Positions 18,365-27,086 of a stretch of DNA of 64,000 nt are shown one piece after another (within the stretch, counting starts at the first letter, position 1; each line of letters begins with the position of its first letter). The notes under the pieces are model-generated. The model was not told the DNA's origin, ran no database searches, and saw only the letters and a program-made list of their open reading frames with translations. The DNA lies in NCBI GenBank assembly GCA_963846005.1, contig CAWJUH010000003.1:124001-188000 (forward strand), written 5' to 3'. A program made the position numbers and the translations under genes. The stretch comes from CAVSUR01 sp963846005. GTDB taxonomy: Bacteria; Actinomycetota; Actinomycetes; Streptosporangiales; Streptosporangiaceae.

Positions 18365-19770
18365 CGGCGCAGTTCCCAGCGGGGGCCGCGCGGGGTGTCC
18401 TCCACGACCACCCCGGCGGCGGCGAGGCCGTCCCTGATCGCGTCTGCCGCCGGATAGTCCTTGCGCTGCCGGGCCGCCTGGCGCTGCTCCAGCGCCACGC
18501 TGACCAGGGCATCCACCACCGCGCGCAGGTCCGATCCGGCCTGCCCGGACGACCACGGGGCGGTCAGCGGATCCAGCCCGAGCACCGACAGCATGGCACG
18601 CACCTCGGCCAGGTGCTTGGCCGTCCCGCCGTCGTCCCCGGCGGCGAGGGCGGCGTTGCCGCCGGAGACGGTCTCGTGCAGCACGGCCAGCGCCTGCGGG
18701 ACGCCGAGGTCGTCGTCGAGGGCGGCGGCGAATGCGGCCGGCAGCCCGCCCGCCGGATCCGCGCCGCCCGGCCCCGCCGGCCCGGCGGTCTCCCCGGCCC
18801 GGGTGACGAAACCCTCGATCCGCTGGTAGGCCGCGGCGGCCTCGGCCAGCGCCTCGGGCGAGTAGTCGATCTGGGACCGGTAGTGGGCCTGCCCGAGGTA
18901 GTAGCGCAACTCGGCCGGGCGGACCCGGGTGAGCATGCTGGCGACCAGCAGCGAGTTGCCCAGCGACTTGCTCATCTTCTCGCCGCTGACCCGGACCAGG
19001 CCGTTATGCATCCAGTACCGGGCGAAGCCGTCCCCGGCGGCGCGGGACTGGGCGAGCTCGTTCTCGTGGTGCGGGAAGATCAGGTCCAGTCCCCCGCCGT
19101 GGATGTCGAAGGTCTCGCCGAGGTACTTGGTGGACATCGCCGAGCATTCCAGGTGCCAGCCCGGGCGCCCCGGTCCCCACGGGGTGTCCCAGCTCGGCTC
19201 GCCGGGCTTGGCGCCCTTCCACAGCGCGAAGTCGCGGGGATCGCGCTTGGACCCGCCGCCCTCCACGTCATCGGCGGCGCGCATGTGCTCGGGGCGCTGC
19301 CCGGACAGCGCCCCGTACTCCGGGTAACTGGCGACCGAGAAGTAGACGTCGCCGCCCGCCGGGTAGGCGTGGCCGGACTCGACCAGACGGCGCATCAGCA
19401 CGATCATCTCCGGCACGTGCCCGGTGGCGCGCGGCTCCACGTCCGGCGGCAGGCAGCCGAGCGCGTCGTAGGCCTGGCCGAACGCCCGCTGGTTGCGCTC
19501 GGCGATCGCCCACCAGGGCGACAGCGCGTGCTGGGCGGCGTGCAGGATCTTGTCGTCGATGTCGGTGACGTTACGGCAGAACGTGACCTGGTAGCCGCTG
19601 GCCTTCAGCCAGCGCAGCAGGATGTCGAAGCTGACGCCGGAGCGGATGTGGCCGATGTGCGGCGGCGCCTGGACGGTCGCCCCGCACAGGTACAGCGACA
19701 CCTGGCCGGGAACGCGCGGGGTGAACTCGCGCACCGAGCGGGTCGCGGTGTCATGCAGGCGGAGGGTCAC
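18361..19770 (-). CDS. cysS: Cysteinyl-tRNA synthetase
   Basis: 469 residues. Class I aminoacyl-tRNA synthetase signatures: LYLCGATVQAPPHIGHIRSG (HIGH motif and first zinc Cys), TDIDDKIL, WHLECSAMS (zinc Cys), GGGLDLIFPHHENELAQS and SGEKMSKSLGNS (KMSKS). The length and the C-terminal anticodon region (ERQAARQRKDYPAADAIRDGL-like helix) favour CysS over the mycothiol ligase MshC. Translationally coupled to rlmB. In many actinobacteria the order is carD-ispD-ispF-cysS-rlmB; here hmgA and a DUF2637 gene separate cysS from ispF. Confidence 0.95.
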   Translation of the reverse strand: MTLRLHDTATRSVREFTPRVPGQVSLYLCGATVQAPPHIGHIRSGVSFDILLRWLKASGYQVTFCRNVTDIDDKILHAAQHALSPWWAIAERNQRAFGQAYDALGCLPPDVEPRATGHVPEMIVLMRRLVESGHAYPAGGDVYFSVASYPEYGALSGQRPEHMRAADDVEGGGSKRDPRDFALWKGAKPGEPSWDTPWGPGRPGWHLECSAMSTKYLGETFDIHGGGLDLIFPHHENELAQSRAAGDGFARYWMHNGLVRVSGEKMSKSLGNSLLVASMLTRVRPAELRYYLGQAHYRSQIDYSPEALAEAAAAYQRIEGFVTRAGETAGPAGPGGADPAGGLPAAFAAALDDDLGVPQALAVLHETVSGGNAALAAGDDGGTAKHLAEVRAMLSVLGLDPLTAPWSSGQAGSDLRAVVDALVSVALEQRQAARQRKDYPAADAIRDGLAAAGVVVEDTPRGPRWELRR

Positions 19771-19792
19771 CCGCCCAAGGCTACGGGATGCC

Positions 19793-19827
19793 GCCGGCCC
19801 CGCGCGGCCCGTGCGCGCGGGGCCGGC
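19793..19827 (-). terminator. GC-rich hairpin terminator of hmgA
   Basis: Perfect 13-bp inverted repeat (19793-19805 with 19815-19827) and a 9-base loop, placed in the 78-base gap just after the hmgA stop and before cysS. No U-tract, as usual in this group. Confidence 0.65.
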
Positions 19828-19848
19828 GCCCCGCCCCGGCCGGGCCGG

Positions 19849-21039
19849 TCAGCCGCGCGCGGCCTTGGCCCAGCTCCAGGCATACTCGGGGTCCTCGGCC
19901 TCGCCGCCGGCCGGGCCGAGCAGCAGCGGCCGGAAGGTGTCGATCATCACCGCGGTCTCGTCGGTGGTGTCGTGCCCGGCCTCCAGGCCGGCGATCACCG
20001 CCTCGACGGCGCCGGGCTGCGGGCCGTGAGTGAACCCGGACGGGTGCAAGGTGATGGAGCCGAGGCCGACGCCCGAGCCCTTGCGCGCTCCGTAGTCGCC
20101 GTCGACGTAGAACATCATCTCGTCGGAGTCGACGTTGTGGTGGTTGTAGGGGATCGGCACGGCCTCGGGGTGAAAGTCCAGCGGACGCGGGCAGAACGAG
20201 CAGATCACGAAGTTCGGCCCCTCGAATGTCTGGTGCACCGGCGGCGGGGCGTGGGTCCGCTTCACGATCGGCTCGAAGTCGGCGATGTTGAACGCGTACG
20301 GGTACAGGCAGCCGTCCCAGCCGACCACGTCGAAGGGGTGGTAGGCGTAGGTCAGCCGGGTCAGGCCGCCGCGGTTGCGGACGATGACGCCGACGTCCTC
20401 GCCGTCGGCGAGCAGCGGGCCGTCGGCGGCCCGCAGGTCCCGCTCGCAGTAGGGGGCATGCTCCAGGAACTGGCCGGTGGCGGACAGGTACCGGCGCGGC
20501 GGCCTGATGTGCCCGCGCGCTTCGATGGCCAGGGCCTGGACCGGCTCGCCGGGCCCGGGCAGCCAGCGGTGGATCGTGCCCCGCGGCACGATCACGTAGT
20601 CGCCCGGGCCGGCCTGCAGCGTCCCGTACACCGATTCGAAGCGGGCCGACCCGGAGCGGATGTAGAGGGCCTCGTCCCCGGTCGAGTTGCGGTACAGCTC
20701 GGATGGCGCGTCCGCGGCGGCGAAGGAAATGCGGACGTCCTCGTTGGCGAGCAGCAGCTGCCGCCCGAGCACCAGATCACCCCCCGCGGGCAGGTCCTGG
20801 GTGCGGAAATGGCGCGGCAGCAGCGGGTGGTTCGCTATCACCGCCGTTTCCGCGGCCAGGTCGGCCAGGCCCTCGCTTTTGACGATCGCCGTCGGCGGAT
20901 GGCGGTGGTACAGCAGCGAGGCGTCGCTGGAAAATCCCTCTTCACCCATAAGCTCTTCGGCATAAAGGCCGCCATCGGGACTACGGAAACGAATATGACG
21001 CTTAGCGGGAATGTCCCCGGTTACCCGGTAATACGGCAT
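19849..21039 (-). CDS. hmgA: Homogentisate 1,2-dioxygenase
   Basis: 396 residues, bicupin fold. Fe(II) enzyme that opens the homogentisate ring to maleylacetoacetate in Tyr/Phe breakdown. Visible: DYVIVPRGTIHRW in the first cupin, YHPFDVVGWDGCLYPYAFNI, PFxxxxxxPPPVHQTFEG region, ICSFCPRPLDFHPEAVPIPYNHHNVDSDE (metal-site His and Glu) and LHPSGFTHGPQPGA (metal His). The size fits the short actinobacterial form. No other tyrosine-catabolic gene is adjacent. Leading codons of this gene are less GC-rich than the surroundings. Confidence 0.9.
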   Translation of the reverse strand: MPYYRVTGDIPAKRHIRFRSPDGGLYAEELMGEEGFSSDASLLYHRHPPTAIVKSEGLADLAAETAVIANHPLLPRHFRTQDLPAGGDLVLGRQLLLANEDVRISFAAADAPSELYRNSTGDEALYIRSGSARFESVYGTLQAGPGDYVIVPRGTIHRWLPGPGEPVQALAIEARGHIRPPRRYLSATGQFLEHAPYCERDLRAADGPLLADGEDVGVIVRNRGGLTRLTYAYHPFDVVGWDGCLYPYAFNIADFEPIVKRTHAPPPVHQTFEGPNFVICSFCPRPLDFHPEAVPIPYNHHNVDSDEMMFYVDGDYGARKGSGVGLGSITLHPSGFTHGPQPGAVEAVIAGLEAGHDTTDETAVMIDTFRPLLLGPAGGEAEDPEYAWSWAKAARG

Positions 21040-22243
21040 GTCGTCTCCTCAGCTGCCGCCAGCGCGGGCGGGCGTCGTCGCCTGCCTCCGGCCGCCATGG
21101 GCCGGAGCAGGTCAGCGTGCCTGCGCGCGGGCCGCCGACGGCCATGGCAGCGGGAGCCGTTCCCTTCCGACTATAGGCCGGCGGCCCGGGCGGGGTACGG
21201 CGAGGAAGGACGGCGGCGAGCTCATGAATGAAACCGCGGTGCTGCCCGGCAGCGACCAGGCCGCGCCCGCCCGGGGCGGCCTGGGCGGCTGGCCGTGGGC
21301 GGTGCGGATCCTGGCGCTGGCGGCCGTGTCGGCGGGCGTGCTGCTGCTCGCCGCGGCCGCCTTCGTGCTGTCCTATCCGGGCCTGCATGCGCTGGCCGGG
21401 CAGGCGGGCGTGTCCGCGTCGCTGGCGCGGCTGTATCCGCTGATCGTGGACGCGGTGCTGGTGATGGCCGGGGCCGCGGTGCTGGCGCTGCGGACGGCCG
21501 GGCTGGCCATGCGGGCGGCCAGCTGGCTGGCGCTGATCGTGCTGGTGGCCGCGACTGCCGCGGCCGGCGCGGTGCACGCGGTCGGGACCCGGCTGCCGCA
21601 CCAGGCGGCGGCGGTCACCGGGGCCGTGCTGCCGTGGGTCCTGGCCCTGACCGGGTTCTTGCTGATGCTGGCCATGCTGCGGCACGCCCGGCGATATCGC
21701 CGCAGCAGCCGGACCGGGCCGCATGCGCACGAGGTGCGGGAGGCGCAGGCCGCGACAGGCGGGCCCGGCGCGGGCGATGAGCGGGGCGCGCCGGATGCGC
21801 GCGGCGCGGTAACCGCGGGACACGCGCAGGATCCGGCGGACGCGGGCGGTGACCGGCCAGCCGCGGCCGCCCCGGCTATGGCCAGCAATAAGGCCAGCCA
21901 CAAGGCCGCGGCTGGTAACGGCACCGCGGCCAGCAACGGCGCCTTGACCGGTACCGGCGCCGCCGCCAGCAACGGGGCTTTGGCCAGCAACGGGGCTGCG
22001 ATGAACGGAGCCGGCAGCAGCGAAGCGGTTCCCACCGACGTCGTCAGCGACGGCACGGCCAGCGAGGACGCCACCGTTAGCGACGGCACGGCCAGCGAGG
22101 CCGCGGGCAGCAATGTTGCCGCCGATCAGGGCGCGGGCACGGGGACCGCAGACCCCGGCGACCCGGCGGATGCGCTCGCCCCATCGCAGCACGAGCTGGC
22201 CGCGGCGCAGGAGGACACCCTCGCGCGGGACGGCGCGGCCGCA

Positions 22244-22411
22244 GCGCAGGATGACCCGGAGCCGGCGCGGGACGGCGCGGCCGCAGCGCAGGATGACCCG
22301 GAGCCGGCGCGGGACGGCGCGGCCGCAGCGCAGGACGACCCGGAGCCGGCGCGGGACGGCGCGGCCGCAGCGCAGGACGACCCGGAGCCGGCGCGGGATG
22401 ACACGACCGGG
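22244..22411 (+). repeat. Four 42-bp tandem repeats
   Basis: Units start at 22244, 22286, 22328 and 22370; each encodes AQDDPEPARDGAAA. Copies 1-2 use GATGAC and copies 3-4 GACGAC, so they expanded in steps. They preserve frame. Confidence 0.95.
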
Positions 22412-22670
22412 GCCGCGCCGGCCATCAGTGCCGAAGAGGATCTAGCGGCCCACGGCGACGAACCGGACTTCGCCGCGGGAGATCCGGCCGACGAGGATGA
22501 TCCCACCACCGACGAAGCGATCCCGCTGCCGTCCCGGCCGCCTGCCCGCTGGTTCCCGCTGGCCCGGGACGAGGACAACGTGTTGATGACCTCGCTGGTC
22601 ACCGCCGGGGAGCCCGCTGGTCCGGCGGCCGCGGCCGTCCCCGCGCCTGATGCCATCCCGGGGGAGGAGC

Positions 22671-22833
22671 CGGCTCAGGAGACTCCGGTCCGGAACGCTC
22701 CGGTTCAGGAGACCCCGGCTCAGGAGACCCCGGCTCAGGAGACTGCGGCTCAGGAGACCCCGGCTAGGAGACCCCGGCTCAGGAGACCCCGGCCCAGGAG
22801 ACTGCGGCTCAGGAGACCCCGGCTCAGGAGACT
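22671..22833 (+). repeat. 15-bp degenerate repeats encoding AQETP
   Basis: Repeated GCTCAGGAGACCCCG units with point variants. The unit at about 22760 lacks one base, which breaks the DUF2637 reading frame. Confidence 0.8.
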
Positions 22834-23410
22834 ATGGGCGGGGATCCGGAGGCGCCGGGCCCGCAGGCCACGGCGAGCGAGCCGCCGAGGCGGGCGCGCA
22901 GCGTGATGCGCAAGCGGGCGAAGCGAACGAAGACCGCGCCAGAGCGGGCTAGCGCGGCGTCCGGCGCGGCCGCGGAGGTCGATCCGGGCGGAGAGATTGT
23001 CCGCATCATCAGGCCGGGCGAGCAGGCCGAGGCGGCGCGGGCGGAAGCCGGCCGGCCAAGATCGTGCAGGAGGAAACCGGCCGGCCGAGATCAGGCGGAA
23101 GCCGGCCGGCCGAGGCGGCGCAGGAGGAGACCGGCCGGCCGAGGCGGCGCGAGGAGACCGTGCGGGCCGAGACCGTGCGGGCCGAGACCGTGCGGGCCGA
23201 GACCGTGACGGCCGAGACCGTGCGGGCGGAGGCTGATCCCGCCGCGCAGGCCGAGACGGTGCGCGAAGCCGGCCCGGCACCGGCCGATGGCCGGCCGGGG
23301 TAGCGGCAGCCGGCCAGGACGAGGCCGGCCTGCCCGCGCAGGAGTTCGAGCGGCCGCGCAGCTCGCCGGTGCCGCCCGGCGAACGGCCCCTGGCCCGGCA
23401 CGACGCATAA

Positions 23411-23455
23411 CCGCCCGGCCCGCTGCCGCGGGCCGCCGGAACGTCAGCCGGGCGG
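23411..23455. terminator. Possible bidirectional hairpin between DUF2637 gene and ispF
   Basis: CCGCCCGGC (23411-23419) pairs with GCCGGGCGG (23447-23455) across the convergent gene ends; the right arm lies in the last codons of ispF. Long loop, so moderate support only. Confidence 0.35.
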
Positions 23456-23935
23456 GCGGACGAGAAGGACGGTGGCGATGGCGGCGATGCCCTCGCCGCG
23501 GCCGGTCAGGCCTAGACCGTCGGTCGTGGTCCCGGCCAGGCTGACCGGTGCGCCGCCGAGCGCGGCGGACAGCGCGGTCTCGGCTTCGGGCCGGCGGGGC
23601 GCGATCCGCGGCCGGTTGCCGATGACCTGGATCGCGACATTGCCGATATCCCAGCCCGCCGCAGTAATCAGCTTTCTGGTCTCACCGAGCAGGCGGTCTC
23701 CGTGTGCCCCGGCCCAGGCCGGCTCGCCGGTACCGAACTGGGCGCCGAGATCACCGAGCCCGGCGGCGGACAGCAGCGCGTCACAGGCCGCGTGCGCGGC
23801 CACGTCGCCGTCGGAATGGCCGGACAGGCCGGCCTCATCGGGCCAGCACAGGCAAGCCAGGTAGAGCGGCCGGGCCCGGGAACCGAACGGGTGGACGTCG
23901 GTTCCGACGCCCACCCGCATCGAGACATCCGGCAT
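23444..23935 (-). CDS. ispF: 2-C-methyl-D-erythritol 2,4-cyclodiphosphate synthase
   Basis: 163 residues; MEP isoprenoid pathway enzyme forming the cyclic diphosphate with release of CMP. Signatures: GVGTDVHPF (metal Asp/His), LSGHSDGDVAAHAACDALLSAAGLGDLGAQF (second metal His and IspF signature) and TTTDGLGLTGRGEGIAAIATVLL. Starts 15 bases after the carD stop, so they are likely cotranscribed. ispD, which usually lies between carD and ispF in actinobacteria, is absent here. A second in-frame ATG 5 codons in (before RVGVGTDVHPF) is an alternative start. Confidence 0.94.
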   Translation of the reverse strand: MPDVSMRVGVGTDVHPFGSRARPLYLACLCWPDEAGLSGHSDGDVAAHAACDALLSAAGLGDLGAQFGTGEPAWAGAHGDRLLGETRKLITAAGWDIGNVAIQVIGNRPRIAPRRPEAETALSAALGGAPVSLAGTTTDGLGLTGRGEGIAAIATVLLVRPPG

Positions 23936-23950
23936 GAACCGGACCGGCTC

Positions 23951-24433
23951 TCAGTTGGCCAGGATCTCGTCGAGAAGCGCTTCGGCCTTGTCCTCGTTGG
24001 TCTTCTCGGCCAGCGCCAGCTCGCTGACCAGGATCTGCCTGGCCTTCGCGAGCATCCGCTTCTCGCCCGCCGACAGCCCGCGCTCGCGGTCCCGGCGCCA
24101 CAGGTCGCGCACTACCTCGGCAACCTTGTTGACGTCGCCGGAGGCAAGCTTCTCCAGGTTGGCCTTGTACCGGCGGGACCAGTTGGTCGGCTCCTCCGTG
24201 TACGGGGCGCGCAGCACCTCGAAGACCCGCTCCAGCCCTTCCTGCCCGACTACGTCCCGCACGCCCACCAGCTCGGCGTTGTCAGCGGGAACCCGGACAG
24301 TCAGATCGCCCTTGTCGACCTTGAGCACGAGGTAGGTTTTATCCACACCCTTGATTGAGCGGGTCTCGATCTCCTCGATCCGAGCAGCCCCATGGTGGGG
24401 GTAGACGACGGTGTCGCCGACCTTGAATGACAT
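23951..24433 (-). CDS. carD: CarD-family RNA polymerase-binding transcription factor
   Basis: 160 residues. N-terminal RNAP beta-binding Tudor-like domain (FKVGDTVVYPHHGAARIEEIE, YLVLKVDKGDLTVRVPADNAELVGVRDVV) and C-terminal helical DNA-binding domain with the conserved Trp region EPTNWSRRYKANLEKLASGDVNKVAEVVRDLWRRD. CarD stabilises open promoter complexes and is essential in mycobacteria. First gene of a carD-ispF unit. Confidence 0.95.
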   Translation of the reverse strand: MSFKVGDTVVYPHHGAARIEEIETRSIKGVDKTYLVLKVDKGDLTVRVPADNAELVGVRDVVGQEGLERVFEVLRAPYTEEPTNWSRRYKANLEKLASGDVNKVAEVVRDLWRRDRERGLSAGEKRMLAKARQILVSELALAEKTNEDKAEALLDEILAN

Positions 24434-24460
24434 GTGGCATGTACCCCTTCCGCTAGAGCC

Positions 24461-24466
24461 ATCCTA
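24461..24466 (-). promoter_or_regulatory. Candidate -10 of carD
   Basis: TAGGAT on the minus strand, 28 bases before the carD start codon, fits the actinobacterial -10 pattern TANNNT. No good -35 was found. Confidence 0.35.
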
Positions 24467-24792
24467 GCACGCCGAACCAGGGCATTAAGCCCTCCTTGGC
24501 GGCAAACATGCAGGTCAATGCCGTCATTCGGACAAGATAATTCTCCTGCCCGGCACGCGAGGCGCTCGCGCGCAGTGCGGCCGCCGCCGGCCCGGGCGCG
24601 GGCCGGGGGCGCGCCGGCCCGCCATCGCGGCCGCCGGAGCGGCTGGTCACTGCGGCCGCCCGGGCGCCGCCGTCAGCTCGCAAGCGCGGCTGAGGCCCGC
24701 CACGGCGGCCAGTGGCACCCGCCCTGTCACATCACGGCGCAGGTGGGCTCATACTGAGGGAAGACGCTGCGCTCATTGCCGGAGAGGTGCTC
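24467..24792. other. Intergenic region between carD and the next divergent gene
   Basis: About 325 bases with no supported gene. It holds the divergent promoters and a very GC-rich middle (24560-24680). A weak -10-like CATACT lies at 24750. No RNA gene recognised. Confidence 0.5.
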
Positions 24793-25602
24793 GTGAACCT
24801 TGGCGGCGAACCGGACCGGGACGACTTCGGCCTGCCTCCCGTGGACATTGTCGTGCCCGACGACGCCCGCGAGCTCGACCGTGACGTGCAGGCTTACTAC
24901 CGGGAGCAGCGCGCGCAGCGGCGGCGGCTGCGGCGCAGCCGGTGGACCTCCCCGCTGACCAGGGACGGCATGATCGTGCCGCTGCTGGCGGGCTGCCTGA
25001 TCCTGGCCCTGATCGCGGGCACGCTGCTGACGGTCTTCACCGCCTGGCCCGGTGCCATCACCCGGCCGCGGACGCTGGCCGGGCGGACCCGGCCCACCGG
25101 ATCCGCGAGCACCACGCCGCAGCGCCCGGCCGCGGCCGGCGGCCCCGCCGCCGGGCCTGCCGGGGCAACCGCGGTGACGGCGGCGGCGCCGCTGCCGGAT
25201 CTAGACCTCACCGTCGGGCGGGGCCCGCTGCCGGTCCGGATGCTGAAAACGTCGGTGCTGGCCCTGGTGCCCGCGGGCTGCGCCTGCGCGGCCGCGGTGC
25301 GCACGCTGGCCGGCCAGGCCGCGGCCGTGCGCGTCCCGCTCTACCTGGTCGGCAGCACCAGGGCGATGCCCACCGTCCGCACGCTGGCCGGCCAGGCCGC
25401 CCCGGCGCGGGTGCGCACGGCCGAGGACGCCAGGGACGTGCTCGGCACGGCCTACGGCCGGGTAGGCCTGACCGCCGTGCTGGTCGACGCCACGGGCCGG
25501 GTGCGGCTGGCCCGCAACCTCGGCCGCGGCCTGCAGCTGACCAGCGCGCTGACGGCGCTGTCCGGCCCGGCCACCAGCCCCGCGCCCAGCCCGGCGGGCT
25601 GA
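24793..25602 (+). CDS. Membrane-anchored extracytoplasmic protein of unknown function
   Basis: 269 residues from the GTG at 24793, selected because GGAGAG ends 6 bases upstream. Cytoplasmic acidic N-terminus (DFGLPPVDIVVPDDARELDRDVQAYY), a basic stretch RRRLRRSR, one transmembrane helix (MIVPLLAGCLILALIAGTLLTVF, about residues 52-75), an Ala/Pro linker and an outer domain with a Cys-containing segment LVPAGCACAAAVRTLAGQA. That segment and the following LVDATGRVRLARNLG recall a thioredoxin-like fold (inference, weak; CxC rather than CxxC). The phrase VRTLAGQAA occurs twice. Not recognised as a named family. Confidence 0.7.
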   Translation: MNLGGEPDRDDFGLPPVDIVVPDDARELDRDVQAYYREQRAQRRRLRRSRWTSPLTRDGMIVPLLAGCLILALIAGTLLTVFTAWPGAITRPRTLAGRTRPTGSASTTPQRPAAAGGPAAGPAGATAVTAAAPLPDLDLTVGRGPLPVRMLKTSVLALVPAGCACAAAVRTLAGQAAAVRVPLYLVGSTRAMPTVRTLAGQAAPARVRTAEDARDVLGTAYGRVGLTAVLVDATGRVRLARNLGRGLQLTSALTALSGPATSPAPSPAG

Positions 25603-25737
25603 GACAGCCTCCCGGCGGATAGCCGGGCCGGCTGGGCGCGGCGGGCTTGCGGCGGCTACGCTTCCGGTGTTCCGGTGACGCACGTGTCCGCGCGATGACG
25701 GGCGCACCTGGCCGCACGGCAGACGAGGAGAGCACCC

Positions 25738-26358
25738 GTGACCCGAAGCCGCGGGATGGCACGGCCGCGCCACATCGCGATCCTGGCCGCGGCCGCACTG
25801 ATCCCGGTGCTGGCCGGCTGCGAGGCAGGTAACGGCGCGCCCACCCAGCAATGGCACCAGCCGACCCCCGGTGAGAGCACCCAGGCGGGCAACCTGGCCA
25901 TCGCCAACGTGTTCGTCCTCGGCCCGTCCTCCGGCTCGCTGCAGCCGGGCCAGTCCGCCAGCCTGTACCTGGCCGTCGGCAATCAGGGTGCGCCGGACCG
26001 GCTGCTCGGCATCACCGCGCCCGGGACGGCGACGAAGGTCACGCTGATCGGCGGCCCGGTCAGCCTGCCGAGCCAGCACGTGGCCCTGCTGTCCGGCCCG
26101 GCCCCGAAGGCGGTGCTGTCCGGGCTGACCCGGCCGCTGGCCGCGGGCCAGTCGGTCAAGCTGACGCTGACGTTCCAGAACGCCGGGAGCGTGCACCTGA
26201 ACGTGCCGGTGATGCCGCGCGCCGAGTACTACAGCGCCTACTCGCCGGCCCCGACGCCCACCCCGACACCCTCGTCGCCAGCGCGCAAGCACGGCAACAA
26301 GCACCACGGCGGGACGGCCTCGCCGTCCGCGTCGCCCACGCCGTCCGCCACGGGCTGA
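25738..26358 (+). CDS. Secreted lipoprotein resembling the PCu(A)C/DUF461 fold
   Basis: 206 residues from the GTG at 25738. N-terminal signal with lipobox VLAGC, so probably lipid-anchored. Core segments LAIANVFVLGPSSG, LYLAVGNQGAPDRLLGITAP, VTLIGGPVSLPSQHV and SGLTRPLAAGQSVKLTLTFQNAGSVHLNVPVM follow the cupredoxin-like pattern of PCu(A)C copper chaperones, but the typical Met/His copper ligands are not evident. The tail is Ser/Pro/Thr/His-rich. Convergent with regX3. Confidence 0.65.
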   Translation: MTRSRGMARPRHIAILAAAALIPVLAGCEAGNGAPTQQWHQPTPGESTQAGNLAIANVFVLGPSSGSLQPGQSASLYLAVGNQGAPDRLLGITAPGTATKVTLIGGPVSLPSQHVALLSGPAPKAVLSGLTRPLAAGQSVKLTLTFQNAGSVHLNVPVMPRAEYYSAYSPAPTPTPTPSSPARKHGNKHHGGTASPSASPTPSATG

Positions 26359-26399
26359 CTTCCCGGCCGCTCCGGATTTCCGGCCGCGCCGGGCGGCGG

Positions 26400-27086
26400 T
26401 CAGCCGGCCGGCTCGAACTTGTAGCCGAGGCCGCGCACCGTGATGATGTGCACGGGGCCGGCCGGGTCCGGCTCGATCTTGGCCCGCAGCCGCTTGACGT
26501 GCACGTCAAGCGTCTTGGTGTCGCCCACATAGTCGGCGCCCCAGACCCGGTCGATCAGCTGCATCCTGGTCAGCACCCGGCCGGAGTTGCGCAGCAGCAC
26601 TTCCAGCAGCTCGAACTCCTTCAGCGGCAGCTGCACCTGCTGGCTGCGCACGGTGACAGCGTGCCGCTCGATGTCCATCCGGACCGGCCCCGACTCCAGC
26701 ACCGAGGTCACCGGCTCGTCGGAGTCGCCGCGGCGGCGCAGCACGGCCCGCATCCGGGCGACCAGCTCGCGGGAGGAGAACGGCTTGGTCACGTAGTCGT
26801 CCGCGCCCAGCTCCAGGCCGACAACCTTGTCGATCTCGCCGTCCTTGGCGGTCAGCATGATGACCGGCACGTTGGAGCGCTCCCGCAGCGCCCGGCAGAC
26901 CTCGCTGCCGGGCAGCCCGGGCAGCATCAGGTCGAGCAGCACCAGGTCGGCGCCGCTGCGGTCGAACGTGTCCAGCGCGTCCGGCCCGGTCGCGCAGACG
27001 GCGACATCGAAGCCCTCCTTGCGCAGCATGTAGGACAGCGGGTCGCTGAACGACGCCTCATCCTCGACCACGAGCACGCGTGTCAT
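26400..27086 (-). CDS. regX3: Response regulator RegX3 (OmpR/PhoB family)
   Basis: 228 residues from the ATG at 27086, which overlaps the kinase stop (ATGA). Receiver domain: VLVVEDEASF, phospho-Asp in LVLLDLMLPGLPG, MLTAKD and GADDYVTKPFSSREL. Winged-helix domain: LPLKEFELLEVLLRNSGRVLTRMQLIDRVWG, DTKTLDVHVKRLRAKIE and ITVRGLGYKFE. Orthologous to the phosphate-starvation regulator RegX3/PhoP by sequence and by its mshA-ybjN-gpmA-senX3-regX3 context. Confidence 0.94.
   Translation of the reverse strand: MTRVLVVEDEASFSDPLSYMLRKEGFDVAVCATGPDALDTFDRSGADLVLLDLMLPGLPGSEVCRALRERSNVPVIMLTAKDGEIDKVVGLELGADDYVTKPFSSRELVARMRAVLRRRGDSDEPVTSVLESGPVRMDIERHAVTVRSQQVQLPLKEFELLEVLLRNSGRVLTRMQLIDRVWGADYVGDTKTLDVHVKRLRAKIEPDPAGPVHIITVRGLGYKFEPAG

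Larger units (their letters stand above)
21224..23410 (+). pseudogene. DUF2637 membrane protein with long repetitive tail, frame broken in the tail
   Basis: Starts at the ATG 21224. Four transmembrane helices (about residues 20-165) form a DUF2637 domain, a family found near actinomycete plasmid-transfer and cell-envelope genes but without known function. A long acidic/Ala-rich tail follows, with four 42-base repeats (AQDDPEPARDGAAA) and a run of AQETP pentapeptides. At 22765 one base seems missing (GCTAGG where other units read GCTCAGG), shifting frame; further shifts occur near 23060. The tail then continues with RAETV repeats and ends PPGERPLARHDA at 23410. Low-complexity, highly GC-rich repeats make assembly error plausible. 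The membrane domain itself is intact. Confidence 0.7.

Noticed and set aside
18613..21231. 872-codon open frame antisense to cysS and hmgA
   Set aside because: Shadow of two well-supported enzymes on the other strand.
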